A stretch of DNA of 64,000 bases from CAZMGV01 sp964565925 (lineage in GTDB: Bacteria > JAGRBM01 > JAHCIT01): NCBI GenBank assembly GCA_964565925.1, contig CAZMGV010000017.1:1-64000 (forward strand). The letters run 5' to 3'. Both the position numbers and the translations under genes were made by a program. Positions 1 through 13,900 of this stretch are shown here, piece by piece (the stretch's first letter is position 1; each line of letters begins with the position of its first letter). Under the pieces are notes generated by a model. It ran no database searches. It was given only the letters and a program-made list of their open reading frames with translations, and had not been told where the DNA came from.

Positions 1-1990
1 GCCGGAGTCTGCGGCAAGGCAGTTCCCAGGTTGAAGGTCCGGGATGCCGCCGTAAATCCGCTGATGCGGCGCGGCTGATCGATGTTGGCGCCGGTTCCCT
101 TGACGAAAATCACCGCCAGGTTCTGGTAATCGCTGTCGTACAATGCCAGCGGTGCGGTCCCCGTAAACAGCGTCGTGCTGGACGCCGTTTCAACCTTTAC
201 ACGGATCGGCGCGTGCAGGCTGACGCTGGGCAGCCAGGTCTGCACCTCACGAAGAACCATCGGGTTCGGGTCGCCCTTGTCGAGCACTGCGGAGGCGCCG
301 GCCAGTGCGAAGTTTCCGTTCGGAGCCGACACGAAGGACGGGTCGGTCACCTGATTCGCGCCGCTGGGCGGCGAAAGACTCAGTGCCGTACAGAAGGTAC
401 TGCCGGTGAAGCAGTGGGACGCGTTGTTATGGAACACATTATTCACGGCACTGGCAGTGCCGCCCGTATAAGTGGTCGCCTCATACGAGATCGCCCGGTT
501 ATCCATGTCCTTGAAAATATTGGACCGGAAATCCAGACCCATGCCGGCCGGCTGGCCGCTCGGATACTGGAGCGCGATATCCAGGCCGAAGAACGTGTTG
601 TTCGCGACCAGCACCGAGTTCGCGATATCCGGGAACGTGGCCGCCGTCGCGCCCCGTAGCTTCACGCCGATTGTGGCCGAACCGGCCCCGATATCCTTGA
701 ACAGGTTACCAGCGATGAGCGTACCGTTGCCGTTCGTCGGGATCGACGTCATGTCAATCTGGGTATTGCCGCCGGAAATCTGGTTGCCGACGATCTTGGT
801 GCCCGTCGAAGCAACCCTGATGCCGATATTTGACCCGGAGATCGTGTTGTGACTGATCACCGCATTCGGCGCGATCGAGGGGCTCATCCAGATCGCGGCA
901 GTGCCCGCGTTCGTGACGGTATTGCCCTCGACCACCATTCCGGACCCTGTGAGGGCGATACCGGTTCCGCAACCCGTTACCGTGTTGGACGGACCGATCT
1001 TGATATTATTAGAAGCTACGGTGTTGATCCCTATATCAGCGGGGTCCACACACGCAATCGAATTGTCGCGGGTGGAGGTTGAAGTCCCGGCAATCGAGAT
1101 TCCGACGTTGCCGACAGACTTAACCAGAATCCGGTTTCTCTCGATCTTGCCGCCGACACCGCCGTATATGCCGCTGGTGCAACCCGACCTGACCACGTTA
1201 TCGTAAACAGCGACGCCACTGCCCTGGCTGATACCGATGTCGCAGAAGGCCGTGTCTACGGTATTCTGGCGTGCCGTGACGTTAGTACCGAACAGGTCAA
1301 GAACGCCGACGCCGATCAGGCCGCCGTTGTAGTTCGCGGCGATATAGTTGTCCTCGATCGTCAGGTTTTCCGCGTTTCCGGAACTTGCTATAGCCGGACC
1401 GGTTTCGATCGTGTCGTTGTAGTTCAGGTTAAAGCCCTTCAGGACCACTGACGAAGGCGTACCGGCCGTATCGAAATAGAAGAGACCGGCGGTATCCGTT
1501 CCGGTCACCGTCGTCTTGCCCATGCCGTCGATCAGGATCGAATCGCCGTCGGTATAGGAGATGACGTTCGAGAGCGACACCGCATAGCTGTTGTCCGGCC
1601 GCACGAACAGCGGGCCGTCAATGACCGGCGCCAGCGCTTCTGCACCGAACCGCAGCGATCCGGGGCCGCTGTCGTAGTTGTTCTGGACCACGTAGTTCGA
1701 CACGTCGATCGAGACGGTGTAGTCGCTCGGCACGGAACTGCCCGGGAGCGGCACCAGGTCGAAGCTGTCGAGATCCTCGATGCCCGAAAGCACGTAGGTG
1801 CCTTTCGCCGTGAAAACTCCCGCCTGCGGAGCGACCGTCAGCACGTCGGTGGCGCCGAACCACTTCAGCTTGAAGCCGATCGGCTCGCTGTCCAGATCCT
1901 GAACCGTGATGGACAGCTTCTGCCCGCCGCGCAGGCCGGTCAGGGTCATAACGTCGCTGTCGTATTTCGCATCGAACCGCGCGCCCGTAT
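1..1990 (-). repeat. Parallel beta-helix region near the visible C-terminus
   Basis: After a short domain at ~1990-1720 (KLSITVQDLDSEPIGFKLKW, like pre-peptidase C-terminal domains) comes a stretch opening with QNNYDSGPGSLRFG. This resembles the entry to parallel beta-helix proteins of the NosD/CSLREA type. Short N-rich coils follow: IEDNYIAANYNGG, RQNTVDTAFCDIGI, YDNVVRSGCTSGIYGG, VEGNTVTNAG, ISHNTISGSNIGIRV, VANNTFFG, FRSNIFKDMDNRA. From ~350 to base 1 the pattern is less regular. The protein continues beyond the window. Confidence 0.7.
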
Positions 1991-4900
1991 AGGCGGCGAT
2001 GGAATCGCCCGCCGTTCCGTCAGTGCCGGTGCGGTTGTTCACATTGCTTGAGAACGTGTCGTTGCCGGGTTCGTAGAACCGCAGCGGATCGGCCGGATCG
2101 GTGTCCAGACCGTCGCAGATTCCGGGCCGCGTGATATTGGCGTCGCACTGGCCGTCGCCGTCCGTGTCCACAAGGGTCGGGTTGGCCGCTCCCGGTATCC
2201 TGAAATCCGGTCCCATGTCGATACCGGTCAGCAGACCAACCTGGTTCGGCTGGTCTCCGCGGTTGGTCGTATCGCCGACGCCTAGCTGGCCCAGAACATT
2301 CCAGCCCCAGCACTTGAGTGTACCGTTGTCGAGCAGCACGCAGGTGTGGCCGACCCCCGCAGCCGCAGCCAGCACCGACCGGCCGGCCCCGATGTCCACT
2401 GCCGGAAGGTTGTCCCCCATCTGGGCGGCGCTCGTGCCCCGGTCGGCTGTATCGCCTATCCCCAGCTGGCCGTACTGGTTCATGCCCCAGCACTTGATAC
2501 CGCCGTTATCCAGCGTCGCGCAGGTATAGTGCGAGCCTGCCGTTACGGAAACGGCATGGCGGCCCGAACCCAGATTCACGGGAGGGAGGGAATCGCCCAT
2601 GGACCCCGGCGATTGCCCGCGGTTGCCCGTGCTCCCGATACCAAGCTGGCCGTAGTCGTTATTACCCCAGCATTTGATGGTCCCGTTGTCGAGGAGCGCG
2701 CAGGTGTGCAGTCCGCCCGCAGCAATCTCCAGAGCCGTGCGGCCTGAACCGAGATTCACAGCAGGGAGGCTGTCGCCCATTTCGCCCGGGCTGGCACCGT
2801 GATTATTCGTATTTTCGAGTCCGAGCGCTCCGAATGCGCCCTGCCCCCAGCATTTGACACTCCCGTTATCCAGCAGTGCGCAGACGTGGCCATAGCCCCC
2901 CGACATGGAGACCACCGTACGTCCGCTGCCAAGTGTGAAAGACGGAAGGCTGTCCCCCATCTCGCCGGGGTTATCGCCGCGATCGCTCGCATCGCCGATC
3001 CCGAGCTGACCCTGGGCGTTCAGGCCCCAGCATTTCACTGTGCCGTTATCCAGAAGCGCACAGTTGAAATAGTTTCCAGCGGCAACCATGACGGCCGTAC
3101 GGCCGGTCCCGAGATTCACCGCCGGTAGTGCATTGCCCATTTCCCCCGGGTTATCTCCACGGGGGTTCGTATCTCCAATTCCCAGTTCGCCATATACATT
3201 CGAGCCCCAGCACTTCACGATGCCGCCGGTCAGTATCGCGCAGACATGGCCCAGTTTTTCCGATACGGATATCACTCTCAGGCCGGTCCCCAGATCGACA
3301 GGGAGCAGATTCGCTCCCATTTCGCCGGGGCCACTGCCCCGCGTACTGTTATCGCCGGCACCAAGCACGCCATTCTGATTATCGCCCCAGCACTTGAGCA
3401 GGCCGTCCGACGAACGGAAGCAGGTGGAGTAGTCCCCGGCAGTCAGCATGCCCCGCAACGAATCATATTCCGTTCCCGTACATCCGCCCACCTTGTACCT
3501 GCCGTCGCACAGCCCGTCGCCGTCCGTATCCTGATTCTGCGGGTTGGTGAACGGCAGAGGCTGGACGCCGGTATTGCCGAGGCGCACGTCGACGGAATTG
3601 GACGACGGGACGGACGTCAGGATATCCGGGATGCCGTCGCCGTTAACATCGCCGATCGCCGACTGCCAGCCCGGCTGGCCGATGGAGAAATCAATCAAGG
3701 TATCATCCAAGGTACCGTCCGGAATTGACGTGACGGACGCGTTCTGGGAAATCCCGTTACCCTTGTAGAGTTCCACGTAGTACGACGCTCCCCCGCCCGG
3801 GATCACGATATCCGTGACGCCGTCGCCGTTCAGGTCCGCCGCGGCGACTCTCATCTGGTTCGCGCCACCCGGATCGTACAGGCTGAAGTTCTGGGGATTC
3901 GTGAACGAGTAGTCGCCCCTCACGCCGTTCTGGCCCTGGACGTAAACCTGTACCTGGCCGGCCGGCGTAATCGTGGTCACGTCCGGAATGGAGTCACCGT
4001 TGATGTCGAACAGCGCAATATCCATCACGTTCCCGCCCTGGACGTTGAAGCCCATGGGGGTTCCGAAGGAACCGCTCGGCACACCAGTACCCGGCGCACA
4101 GCCGGAAGGCTGGGGCGACGTGCCGCCGCAGACCGGGATCACGATGACGTCGTTATCCGGCGGATAGCCGGAATTGGCGACGACGATATCGTCGACACCG
4201 TCCTTGTTCATGTCCGCGACGTGGAGGCTCTGAAGGTCTCCGGGCCCTGCCGACATTGCCGACAGGTCGACCATGTCCAGGAAGTTGCCGGTCCCGGAAT
4301 CGCGAATCTCCACGGTTTCACTCTGCGAATCCACGACGGCGACCGCCAGCGATCCGCCAGGACCGTATCGGACCGCGCCGACTCCGTTGTACGATCCACC
4401 GGCCAGCACGATATTGGTGCCTGCCGTGAAATATCCTGCCCCGCTGGCGCATCCCGCCGGGACGCCGACGTCCACGCATCCCAGGAATATCTGCGCACCG
4501 CTGTTATGCGTAACGGCCAGGTCCATGACCCCGTCGCTGTTGAAGTCCGCCTTGACGAGGTTGCGGGCGTTACCGTTGCCGACCGGGAGATCACCCTGGG
4601 CCGACTGGCTGAAACCGCCGAAGTGGTCGCTCAGGAACACCTGAACCGCAGCGGTACCGGCGAAGTCGAGCGCCACGGCGAAGTCGTCATAACCGTCGTG
4701 ATTGAAGTCGTGAGCCACTATTCCCAGCGGATTCAAACCCGTAGCGACGGGCGCGAACGACGAGTATGAAGTCGTGGAGTTGCGGTACCTGATTTCCTTG
4801 CCGTCGGCTATGAAGTCGTTGTCGGAATCCCAGTTCTGGGGGTCGGTGCCGGCAAATATTTCCGGGCCGTCCGGCAGGCCGTCACCGTCGGTATCGCCAT

Positions 4901-7900
4901 TCGTAGGATCGGTACCGATGTCGCGGAAGCTCATGACGAAGCCGGTATTGGTTTCGGCGAAGTCGGGGTAGTTGTCATAATCCCGGTTCGGACCGGCGAT
5001 CGCCAGGCCGAGGGCGGCCGCGTTCGGACCGTCAACGGCCGGATCGTGCAGCTTGAAGGCCACCGCAGGCCGTCCGGCGCGGTCGACGGTCAGCGAGATT
5101 TCCGGCGTGCGCGCAATCAGCAGGTTCTGCGGATATTCGTTCTGGAAGTAACTGCCGTCGTTTGCGCTGCGGACAAGCGTGATGCTGTTCTCGTCAGGAC
5201 CGGACTGAGTCGCCCAGGCGGCGAATACGAGGCCGTTCGGCGTCGAGACGATCTGCGGATCGCCCAGCGGAACGGGCGAACTGGTCAGCTGCCACGTGCC
5301 TTCGGGGGAGAAGCACATCGACGAGAGCCGGCTGAACCAGATCGAATCCATGCCGCCGTCCGACTTGCGCCAGATAACGCCGTATTTGCCGGACGGGAGC
5401 ACCGCGATGGCAGGAGGATGGTAGGTCTGGCCGGTTGGAGGTTCGGCCGACAGATTGTGGATATGGGTTCCCCAGGTCACTCCGTCGGATGAGCAGTCCG
5501 AGTGGATATTCCCGTACTGGTTGGGATCACTGTAGGCTATTCCAACGGACTGGCCGTCGTCGACGGCCACACTCGGATAGAAACGGTCCCCTGGCATGCC
5601 GAACGAGATACCAGCGGCTCCCCCGTACGTGAGGCCGTTATCGGACGATTGCTGGTAATAGAGTGTGGAGGTGAGGGAACCATCATCGTATTCGTAGGCC
5701 AGCGCCACTTTTCCCGCACGTGAAGAGAGTGCCGGAGCGCGCAGATGCTCCCCGCCGGAAACCGTATCCCGCACATCGGTCCAGGTATAACTGCTGCCTT
5801 CGTCGAGCGTCATCACCGTCCAGAGCTGGTCGAATCCGGTTCCGCTGTCCTGGTTAATCAGGGCGTAATAGAGGTCCCTGTGCTGCCCGCCCGCCGCGAT
5901 GGCCATATCGGACTGGCTCTGATGGGCCGGGCTGCCGGTCAGCTCGTTGATGTTGAATGCGACACCGGCAGAATAGGATTTCTGGGTACGCAGCTCGGGA
6001 GCGACTCCGCTATCCATGTAGCGGTATGCGACCATCGGGATGTCCGTGCCCATACCCGGTATCCAGCGGACCATCGGGGCACCCACATCCACGCCGGACG
6101 AGACGTAGCCCAGGCCTGCCGTCGATTTCGTGAAAGTGTACGGGGGTGACAGCGGATCCGTCGCCGCAAGCTGATTCTCGGCACCGTCGGCGTACAGATC
6201 GCCGTCAGTATCGGCATCGGTCGGATCGGTATTGTAATCCGACTCATTATCCATGCACGGCACGGTGGTGATCTCACCGTCGCACAGACCGTCGCCATCG
6301 GAATCCAGATTGCGCGGGTCACTTCCCGCCGACTGTTCGGTACCGGTGCAACCGGGAGCAGTATAGTTTCCGTCGCACAGGCCGTCGCCGTCGGTATCCG
6401 CCTCGTTCGGATCGGACTGCGTGACCAGTGCCCCGGCCGTGCCGTTCAGGAACACGACATGACTGGAACCGTTGCCGTTTCCGAACACGTCGATCATACC
6501 GTCGCCGTTGTGGTCCTGCGCCAGCAGAAGCCCCGTATCGCCCAGACCCGGCACGTTCACATTCGTGAAGCCGCGCTTTGTATCTCCCCAGGTTCCCTGG
6601 GCCAGGAACACCGTGGCGCTGCCGTCGCCGCCAATCGTAGAAACGAAGATATCGGGCGACTGGTCCGTATTGAAATCGGCAATCGCGACTCCACCCGGCA
6701 GATAGGTCGTCCCGAGCGTGAAAACCTCCGGAATGTAACCGGACGGGATGAAGCCGGTATAGCCCTGGTAACCGACGACAATCTGGCCCCAGTTATCCGC
6801 CACGACGACATCCTTTGCGCCGTCCATATCCATGTCGACCGCCTTCAGCGTGTCGAAAATAATGCTGCCGTCGGTTTTCAGGATCGTGTGGGGGGTATCG
6901 AAGAGGCCTCCGCCGAAGCCGTGAATGAACACGACTTCGCCAGGTGCGCCGCCGCTCGAGCTGCAAAGGAGATCGGGCTTCGAGTCGCCGTCGAAGTCGG
7001 TCACGATGACATTGCGAGCCTCGATCGGAATCGCGACGAGCGACGGGTTCGTCGCGAACGGCGGGTTCTGGGAACTGGCCACACAGGTCCCGTGCGCGGC
7101 TGCGGCGCCGCAGCCGTAATAGACATACAGATTGCCGTTACGGCCCTGCACGACGTCCTTGAACCCGTCGCTGTCGATGTCACCGGTGCCCAGTCCGTAC
7201 CCGTAGTAGGTCGCACCGGTCGTGATCTGGTCGCCGAACAAGGGCGACTGGCTGCCATCATTACAACCTGACGGGCGGCCCGCCCCTGTCGCGCCGCAGC
7301 CCGGCAGCAGCAGGAATCCGCCGCCGATACCGGCATCCGCAATCGCAACGTCCACGAACGAATCGTAGTTATAGTCGAAGGTCTCGAATGCGCCGGCCAC
7401 GCTGAGGCTCAGTCCGATCTGCTGGTCGGACCCGAGCGCCGAAGTCGCCGGGTTGGTCGTCTGAAGATAGAGAGTCGAGTTCTCGACGCGCAGGAGGTCG
7501 TCCCACGGATCCGAGTTGATATGTGCGAACCGTATGCTCGCATTGCCCGCCGCGGTTGTGCCCACCGTCTGAGGCGCACTGAACGTCCCGTCGGAGCGCC
7601 CCCGCAGCTCAATCTGGTCATCAATACCATCGTCGTCGCTATCCGTCAGGATCGGCGAGGTGCCGGTGTCGTTCAGGCTTACAAACGTGCCGGTGCAGGT
7701 CTCGGCGCCGTCCAGCAGGCTGTCGCCGTCGGTATCGGCCACATTCGGATTTGTGTGGCGGTTGGTCTGCGAGCAGACGCCGCCGAAATACTGTTCCTGG
7801 CCGTCCAGCAGGCCGTCGCTGTCCGAGTCAGGGTCGAGCGGATCTGTACCGGTATCTCCGCCGTTGAACCAGACACCGGTGTTCGTCTCCGCGCCGTCCA

Positions 7901-10900
7901 TAAAGCCGTCGCTGTCCGAGTCGGCGCTGGCCGGGTTGGTGCCGGCGGCCAGTTCGGCCCCGTCGTTCAGATTGTCGCCGTCGGTGTCGGACGCCAGCGG
8001 ATTGGTACCGGCCGTGAATTCGTTACCGGCATATCCCGGCAGTGTGATATTGCCGTCGTTCAACCCGTCGTTGTCGGTGTCGGGATTGGCCGGATTGGTA
8101 CCCGGATTGGTGCCGAAAATACCATGCTGATCGCCGTCCTGCGCCCAGCTCGTCCAGGCGGCGAAGTAGGTGCCGTTCTTCCCGGCGGCGATCGACGGAC
8201 GTTCCTGCACATCAACCGTCGTCCGGTTGAGCTGGAACTCCGATGGCCCCATCGGGTTGCCGATACTACTGACCTTCCGGGCGAAAATGCCGCTCTGGTC
8301 CCCGTCGGCGCCGCTCGTATCGGTCCAGGCGACCATGAACTCGCCATTGTCCGGATGTGCGGATACGGACAGGTCCTTCTGATCCCCGTCGCCGTTCACA
8401 TTGAGGACGTTTTCGGAACTGAACGGAGTGCCGCCGCCGCTGAACAGGCGGGCCACAGCGGCATAACTGCTGCCGTCCAGCCCGAGGCCCTGCCAGCCGA
8501 TCAGGAAGTAACCGTTCTGGTTCACCGCCACATGCGGATGAGACTGATCGCTTGCCGTCGTGTAGTTGGCAAGCGTCTCGCCACCCACGGGGCCGCTCAA
8601 AGGCGAGAACTGCTGGAAGTAAATACCGCCCTGATCGCCGTCCTGGTACTCGGAGTTCCAGACTACCACAAAGTTGCCCGTGATCGGGTTCAGCGCGATA
8701 TCCGGCTCCATCTGGTTTCCGGTGCTGGTCGCATTCAACTGGGCCTCGCCACCGTTGGGAGATCCATCCGAATTGTACATCTGCCCGTATATCCCGTGCA
8801 TGTCGCCGTCCTGCGCCCAGCTGGTCCAGACGATGACGAAATTGTTCATCCGGTCCATGGCGATCGCCGGTGCGAACTGGGAGTTGGTCCAATAGGTGTT
8901 GACCTGCTGGTCGCCCGTGATCGGGTTACCCGCCGCATCGAACCGCTTCATGAAGATCCCGGGGCTGCTGCCGTCCTGGCCGCTCAGGTCTTCCCAGACC
9001 ACGACGAACGAGCCGTCTTCCCCGACCGCCACGTCCGGACGGTCCTGGTTACCGGTCGTGTTGCCGTTGACGAGCATTTCGCCGCCGAGCGGCACCCCGT
9101 TGTAGCCATATCGCCGGGCATAGATATCGAAGTCGCCGTTCTGGTTGCTGCTCCACACTGCCACCGACTTGCCGCTGTTGTTACTGGATACCGACACATC
9201 GGTCTCGTCACCCGTGCCGGTGTCGTTGATCTGGTATTCGCCCGGGCTCTCAGCGCCGCCGCAACCGGCGGCGGTGTATCCGCCGTCGCACAGGCCGTCG
9301 CCGTCCGTATCCTTGAGGAGCGGATCCGTATTCAGCGCGACTTCCGAATCGGTGCATACACCCGTCACCCAGCTGCCGTCGCACAGATGGTCGCCGTCGG
9401 TGTCGACGTTGTTCGGATCGGTCTGGTTGAGGTTGTAGACGTATACGCCGAAGCCGCCGACCTGGTCCTGACCGAGCGACTGCCACGCGATCGCCAGCCG
9501 GTTTCCACCGGCGAAACCGACCGCGGGTAGCATCTGGCTGCCGGCGACGTAGGAATTGACCTGGAATTCGAGACCAACCGGATTTCCGTTGGGCATGAAC
9601 TCCTGCGCGAACACGCCGTAGTCCGAGATCCCGTCCTGGCTGTAGCTCGTCCAGGCGACGACAAAGTTGCCGCTGACCGGGTCCGCCGATACCGACGGAT
9701 CGGTCTGGTGGCTCGTAGTGTACGTATTGACGACGAATTCGCTGCCCGCCGGATTTCCGGCCGCGTCGTATATCTGGCCGCGCACGGCGCCGCCGCTGGT
9801 GTCCGGGGCCGTCTGCGAGAAGTCCTGCCACACGATGACGAATCCGCCGCTATCCAGTCCGGCCACGGACGGGTGAGACTGTTCGTCCACGGTGGAGGTA
9901 TTCACCAGGAATTCGCTGCCGGTGGCATAGCCCGCGGCATCGAACATCTGCGCGCGGACCGCCTTACCGTCGGTATCGCCGCCCGTGGCGGACCAGTCGG
10001 TCCACGTGACCACGAATCCGCCGCCCTGGACCGCAGCGATCGCCGGATCGATCTGCCAGCCCTGCGTCGTCGTATTGACAAGGATTTCGCCGTTCACCTT
10101 AGCGCCTGCCGGGTTGAAGAACTGCATCTTGATGGCGCTGGAATCGCTCTCGCCGCCGATGCCGGACTCGTCCGTCCAGACAACCGCCATATTGCCGGTC
10201 GTCAGCACCGCCACGGCCGGGTCATACTGGTCGACCGTCGTGACGGTATTGACAGTGATCTGGCCGGTGATGCCGCCGCCCAGATCAATGATCTTCATGA
10301 AGATACCACGGCCGTCGCCGTCGCCCTGATCCGACGTCCAGGCGACTGCCAGCTTGCGGGGTGTGAGCCACGCGACCGACGGATCGGTCTGGTTGCCCGC
10401 GAGCGCGTCGGGGACCAGAAGGTCCGTCGACTTCGGGTTACCTGCCGAATCGAACCGGCGAAGACGGATGTCCTGGTCGCCGAGGAAGTCATCGACGAAC
10501 GCGACGGCATACTGGCCGTTGGGTTGCATCGCGACAGCGGCGGAACTCTGGCCGCCGTTAGAGAAGGTATTGACCTGGAACTCCCGCTTCCATTCGGAAC
10601 CGGTACAGCTCGCATAGACGCTGTCGCCGTCGCACAGGCCGTCATTGTCCGTATCGTAGTCGTTCGGATCGCTGCCGGTGTTGGAGGACGACACAAAGAA
10701 ACCGGTACCGGTTTCGGCGCCGTCCTTCAGGCCGTCGTTGTCGGAATCGGTGTCGTTCGGGTCCGTGCCGGTGTTCGAACTGTTAACGAATATGCCTGTC
10801 GCGGTTTCCACACCGTCCTGGAGGCCGTCGTTATCCGTATCCGGGTTAAGCGGATCGGTGCCGGTATCCGACGACGACGTGAAGTAGCCGGAATTGGTTT

Positions 10901-13900
10901 CCACGCCGTCCTGCAGACTGTCGTTGTCGGTATCCGGATTGAGCGGATTCGTGCCCCGGATCGCTTCCATGTGGTCGTCGAGACCGTCGGAGTCCGAATC
11001 GGCGTTCGCCGGGTTCGTCCCGTTCAGGATTTCCGTGCCGTCGGGGATCGTGTCGCCGTCGGTATCGGAGTTGCGCGGATCGGACCCGTAGGAGCCTTCG
11101 TTCCCGATATATCCCGGCAGGGTGATGCTGCCGTCGTTCAGGCCGTCGCCGTCGGAGTCGGCCCAGGTCGGGACCGAGCCGCTTACCACCTGCTGGTAAA
11201 TGCCCCAGCCGGAGCCATCCTGCAGGTTCGATTCCCAGACGTACACGTAGTTGCCGTTTCCGTCGCCGCTGACGGCGGGGTTGAACTGGTAGTCGGCGGT
11301 CGTCGTATTGACCCGGAATTCGGAGCCCGCCGGGATACCGGCGTTGTCGAACCGCTGCGCGAAGATGCCGCCCTGGTCTCCGTCGGCGCCGAACGTATCC
11401 GTCCAGACGACTATGTAGCCGCCGGAGTTATCCACATAGACGACGGGATCGTCCTGATTGCCCGCCTGTGTCGTGTTGACGACCGTATCTGAACCCTGAA
11501 GAACGCCGTTGGGTGCATACCGTGCAGCCGCAACGCCCAGACCGCCCGAATCGATGCCGAACTGCTGCGAGGCGACCACCAGGTTCCCGCCGTTAACCGG
11601 TACGCCGACCGCCGGGAACAGCATTGTTCCCGTGGCGTCGGAACGTACGGTGGCCTGATTGACCCCCAGTACGAACCCGTTACCGACGATCGAATACCGG
11701 ATCTCATGGGCCGGGCCGGCGTCGTACGAATAGGCGATCACGAGCAGCTTGTCGTCGCCGTCGTCCGATATGGAGATGTCCGGACGGGACTGGTCGTTGC
11801 TCATGATCGAGTACGGCATCATTTCGCCGGTCACCGGAGAACCGTCGTAGTTGTAATAACGGTATATGACGTCGAGTCCCGAACCGCAGCTGTCGCACTG
11901 CCAGGCGATCGCGAAGCCGCCCAGAGAGAACCGGTCATAGGCGACCTTCGGGAACCCCTGGTTGCCGGTGATCGTCGTGTTGACAGCGAACTCGGAGATG
12001 AGCGTTCCGCCCTCCGGATTCAGGACCTTGGCGAAAATGCCCTCGCCGCTTCCATCGGGACCCGAGAACGTCACCACGTAGTTGCCGTTGTTCGACACGG
12101 TGACATCGGGGCTGTGCTGGTACCCCGCAGTATTCAGCGTATTGATCTGGAACTCCGGCCCCAGCTTGCCGCCGACCGAAGTGAACCGCTGGCCCATGAT
12201 GTCGCCGTCGCCGCTGTAATCCTCCCAGACGACCAGATACGAGCCGTTCGGCGCCATGGCGACCGAGGGGTTTCGCTGATCCGCCGTCGTCGTCGTGTTG
12301 ACGAGGCTTTCAGTCGCCCCTTCCGAACCGGTGCAACCACCGGTGACGTAATGGTAGTCGCAGAGGCCGTCGCCGTCGGTATCGGGATTGAGCGGATCGG
12401 CATTGAGATCCATTTCCCGGGTTTCGCAGGCGCCAAACACTATAGTGCCGTCGCACAGCCGGTCGCCGTCGGTATCCTCGGTATTCGGATCGGTGCCGTG
12501 CTCCTGGTAACGGAATATTCCGGGAGTCCCGCCGTCGCGGACACTGTCCTGCCAGGCGACCACATACCGCCCCTGACTGTCGATGCCGGCCGACGGGTCC
12601 TGCGCGTCGATCGCCACCGGCGAAACGCGAAACTCCGGGCCAACAGGGTTGCCGGAACTGTCGAAACGCTGGCTGTACATGCCATGAGTGAACGACCCAT
12701 CCTGGTTGTAGCTTTCCCAGGAAATGATGAAATCTCCGGTGACAGGGTTCATCGCCACAGTGGAGTCGCTCTGCGCGTCGGTCTGGTAGGTATTGGCAAT
12801 GGTTTCGGTTCCAGCCATCGATCCGGCGCCGGTGAACCGCTGGAACACTACACCCCAGCTTTGGGCATCGGAGCTGTCCGACTCCCATGCGATGACAAAG
12901 TCCCCGTTACCGCGCGCCGCGACTGACGGACTCGTCTGGATGTTCGTCGTGACCGTATTGACGGTAGTTTCCGCCATCACAGTATTCGGGGATCCGGTGG
13001 CCGGCTCCAGAACTACCGCCTTGATATCGTAGTCCGAGCCGGTAACCCAGTCCTCCCACGCAATGACGACGTTTCCGCTGTCGCTCATGGCGATCGACGT
13101 GTTCTGACGGGTGGTCGCACCGCTCGACACTGTGTACGGGTTCCACGAGTATCCGCTGTTGGTCCGCAGGTCGAACAGGCTGTACTGCGGGAAAGGCTGG
13201 GCAGCGCAGTCATCACACTGCCAGGCGACGGCATAGAGTCCCTCGGTCCCGGCGCTGCGGTTCATCGCCACCGAGGGCGTGGAGTAGGCGTATCCGCCTC
13301 CCGGCGACACTTCGAAATCCGAGTTCATCGGAGCACCGTCGCTGTGGAAACGGCGGGCCCAGATCGCCGAGAACGTGGATCGCTCGTCCGCCCAAGCGAC
13401 GATGAATTCGCCATGTGGATCGATGGCGACCGCCGGCTGGTGCTGCTGGCCGGAAGGCACGGTTGCAACGGCAATCTCGCTCGTCATCGGCCGTCCGGCC
13501 GCGTTGAACTTGCGGACAAATATTCCATTTCCGCTGGCGTCAGGTCCCGTCCAGGCGATGACGTACTGGCCGTTCGGCGCCACGGCTACTGCCGCATCGT
13601 ACTGGTTGCCCGGCGACGTCTGGTTCACGAGCAGTTCGGCTTCCCACTCCCGGCCGGCGCAAGAACCGGTCACCAACTTGCCGTCGCACAGGCCGTCGCC
13701 GTCCGAGTCTATCAGGAACGGATCGGTACCCGTGCTCTGGTGGCTGATAAACGTGCCGTTGTTTGTCTCGACGCCGTCCTTGTAACCGTCGTTGTCGGTG
13801 TCCGGATCGCTCGGATCGGTGCCAGTATCAATCGAGCTCACCCAGGTGCCGGAATCGTTTTCGTAAGCGTCGCTGAGCCCGTCGCTATCGGTATCGTAGA

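Noticed and set aside
4960..6170. Functional sialidase domain
   Set aside because: Asp-box-like turns are present, but no arginine triad or Tyr/Glu catalytic pair could be identified, so only the fold is claimed.
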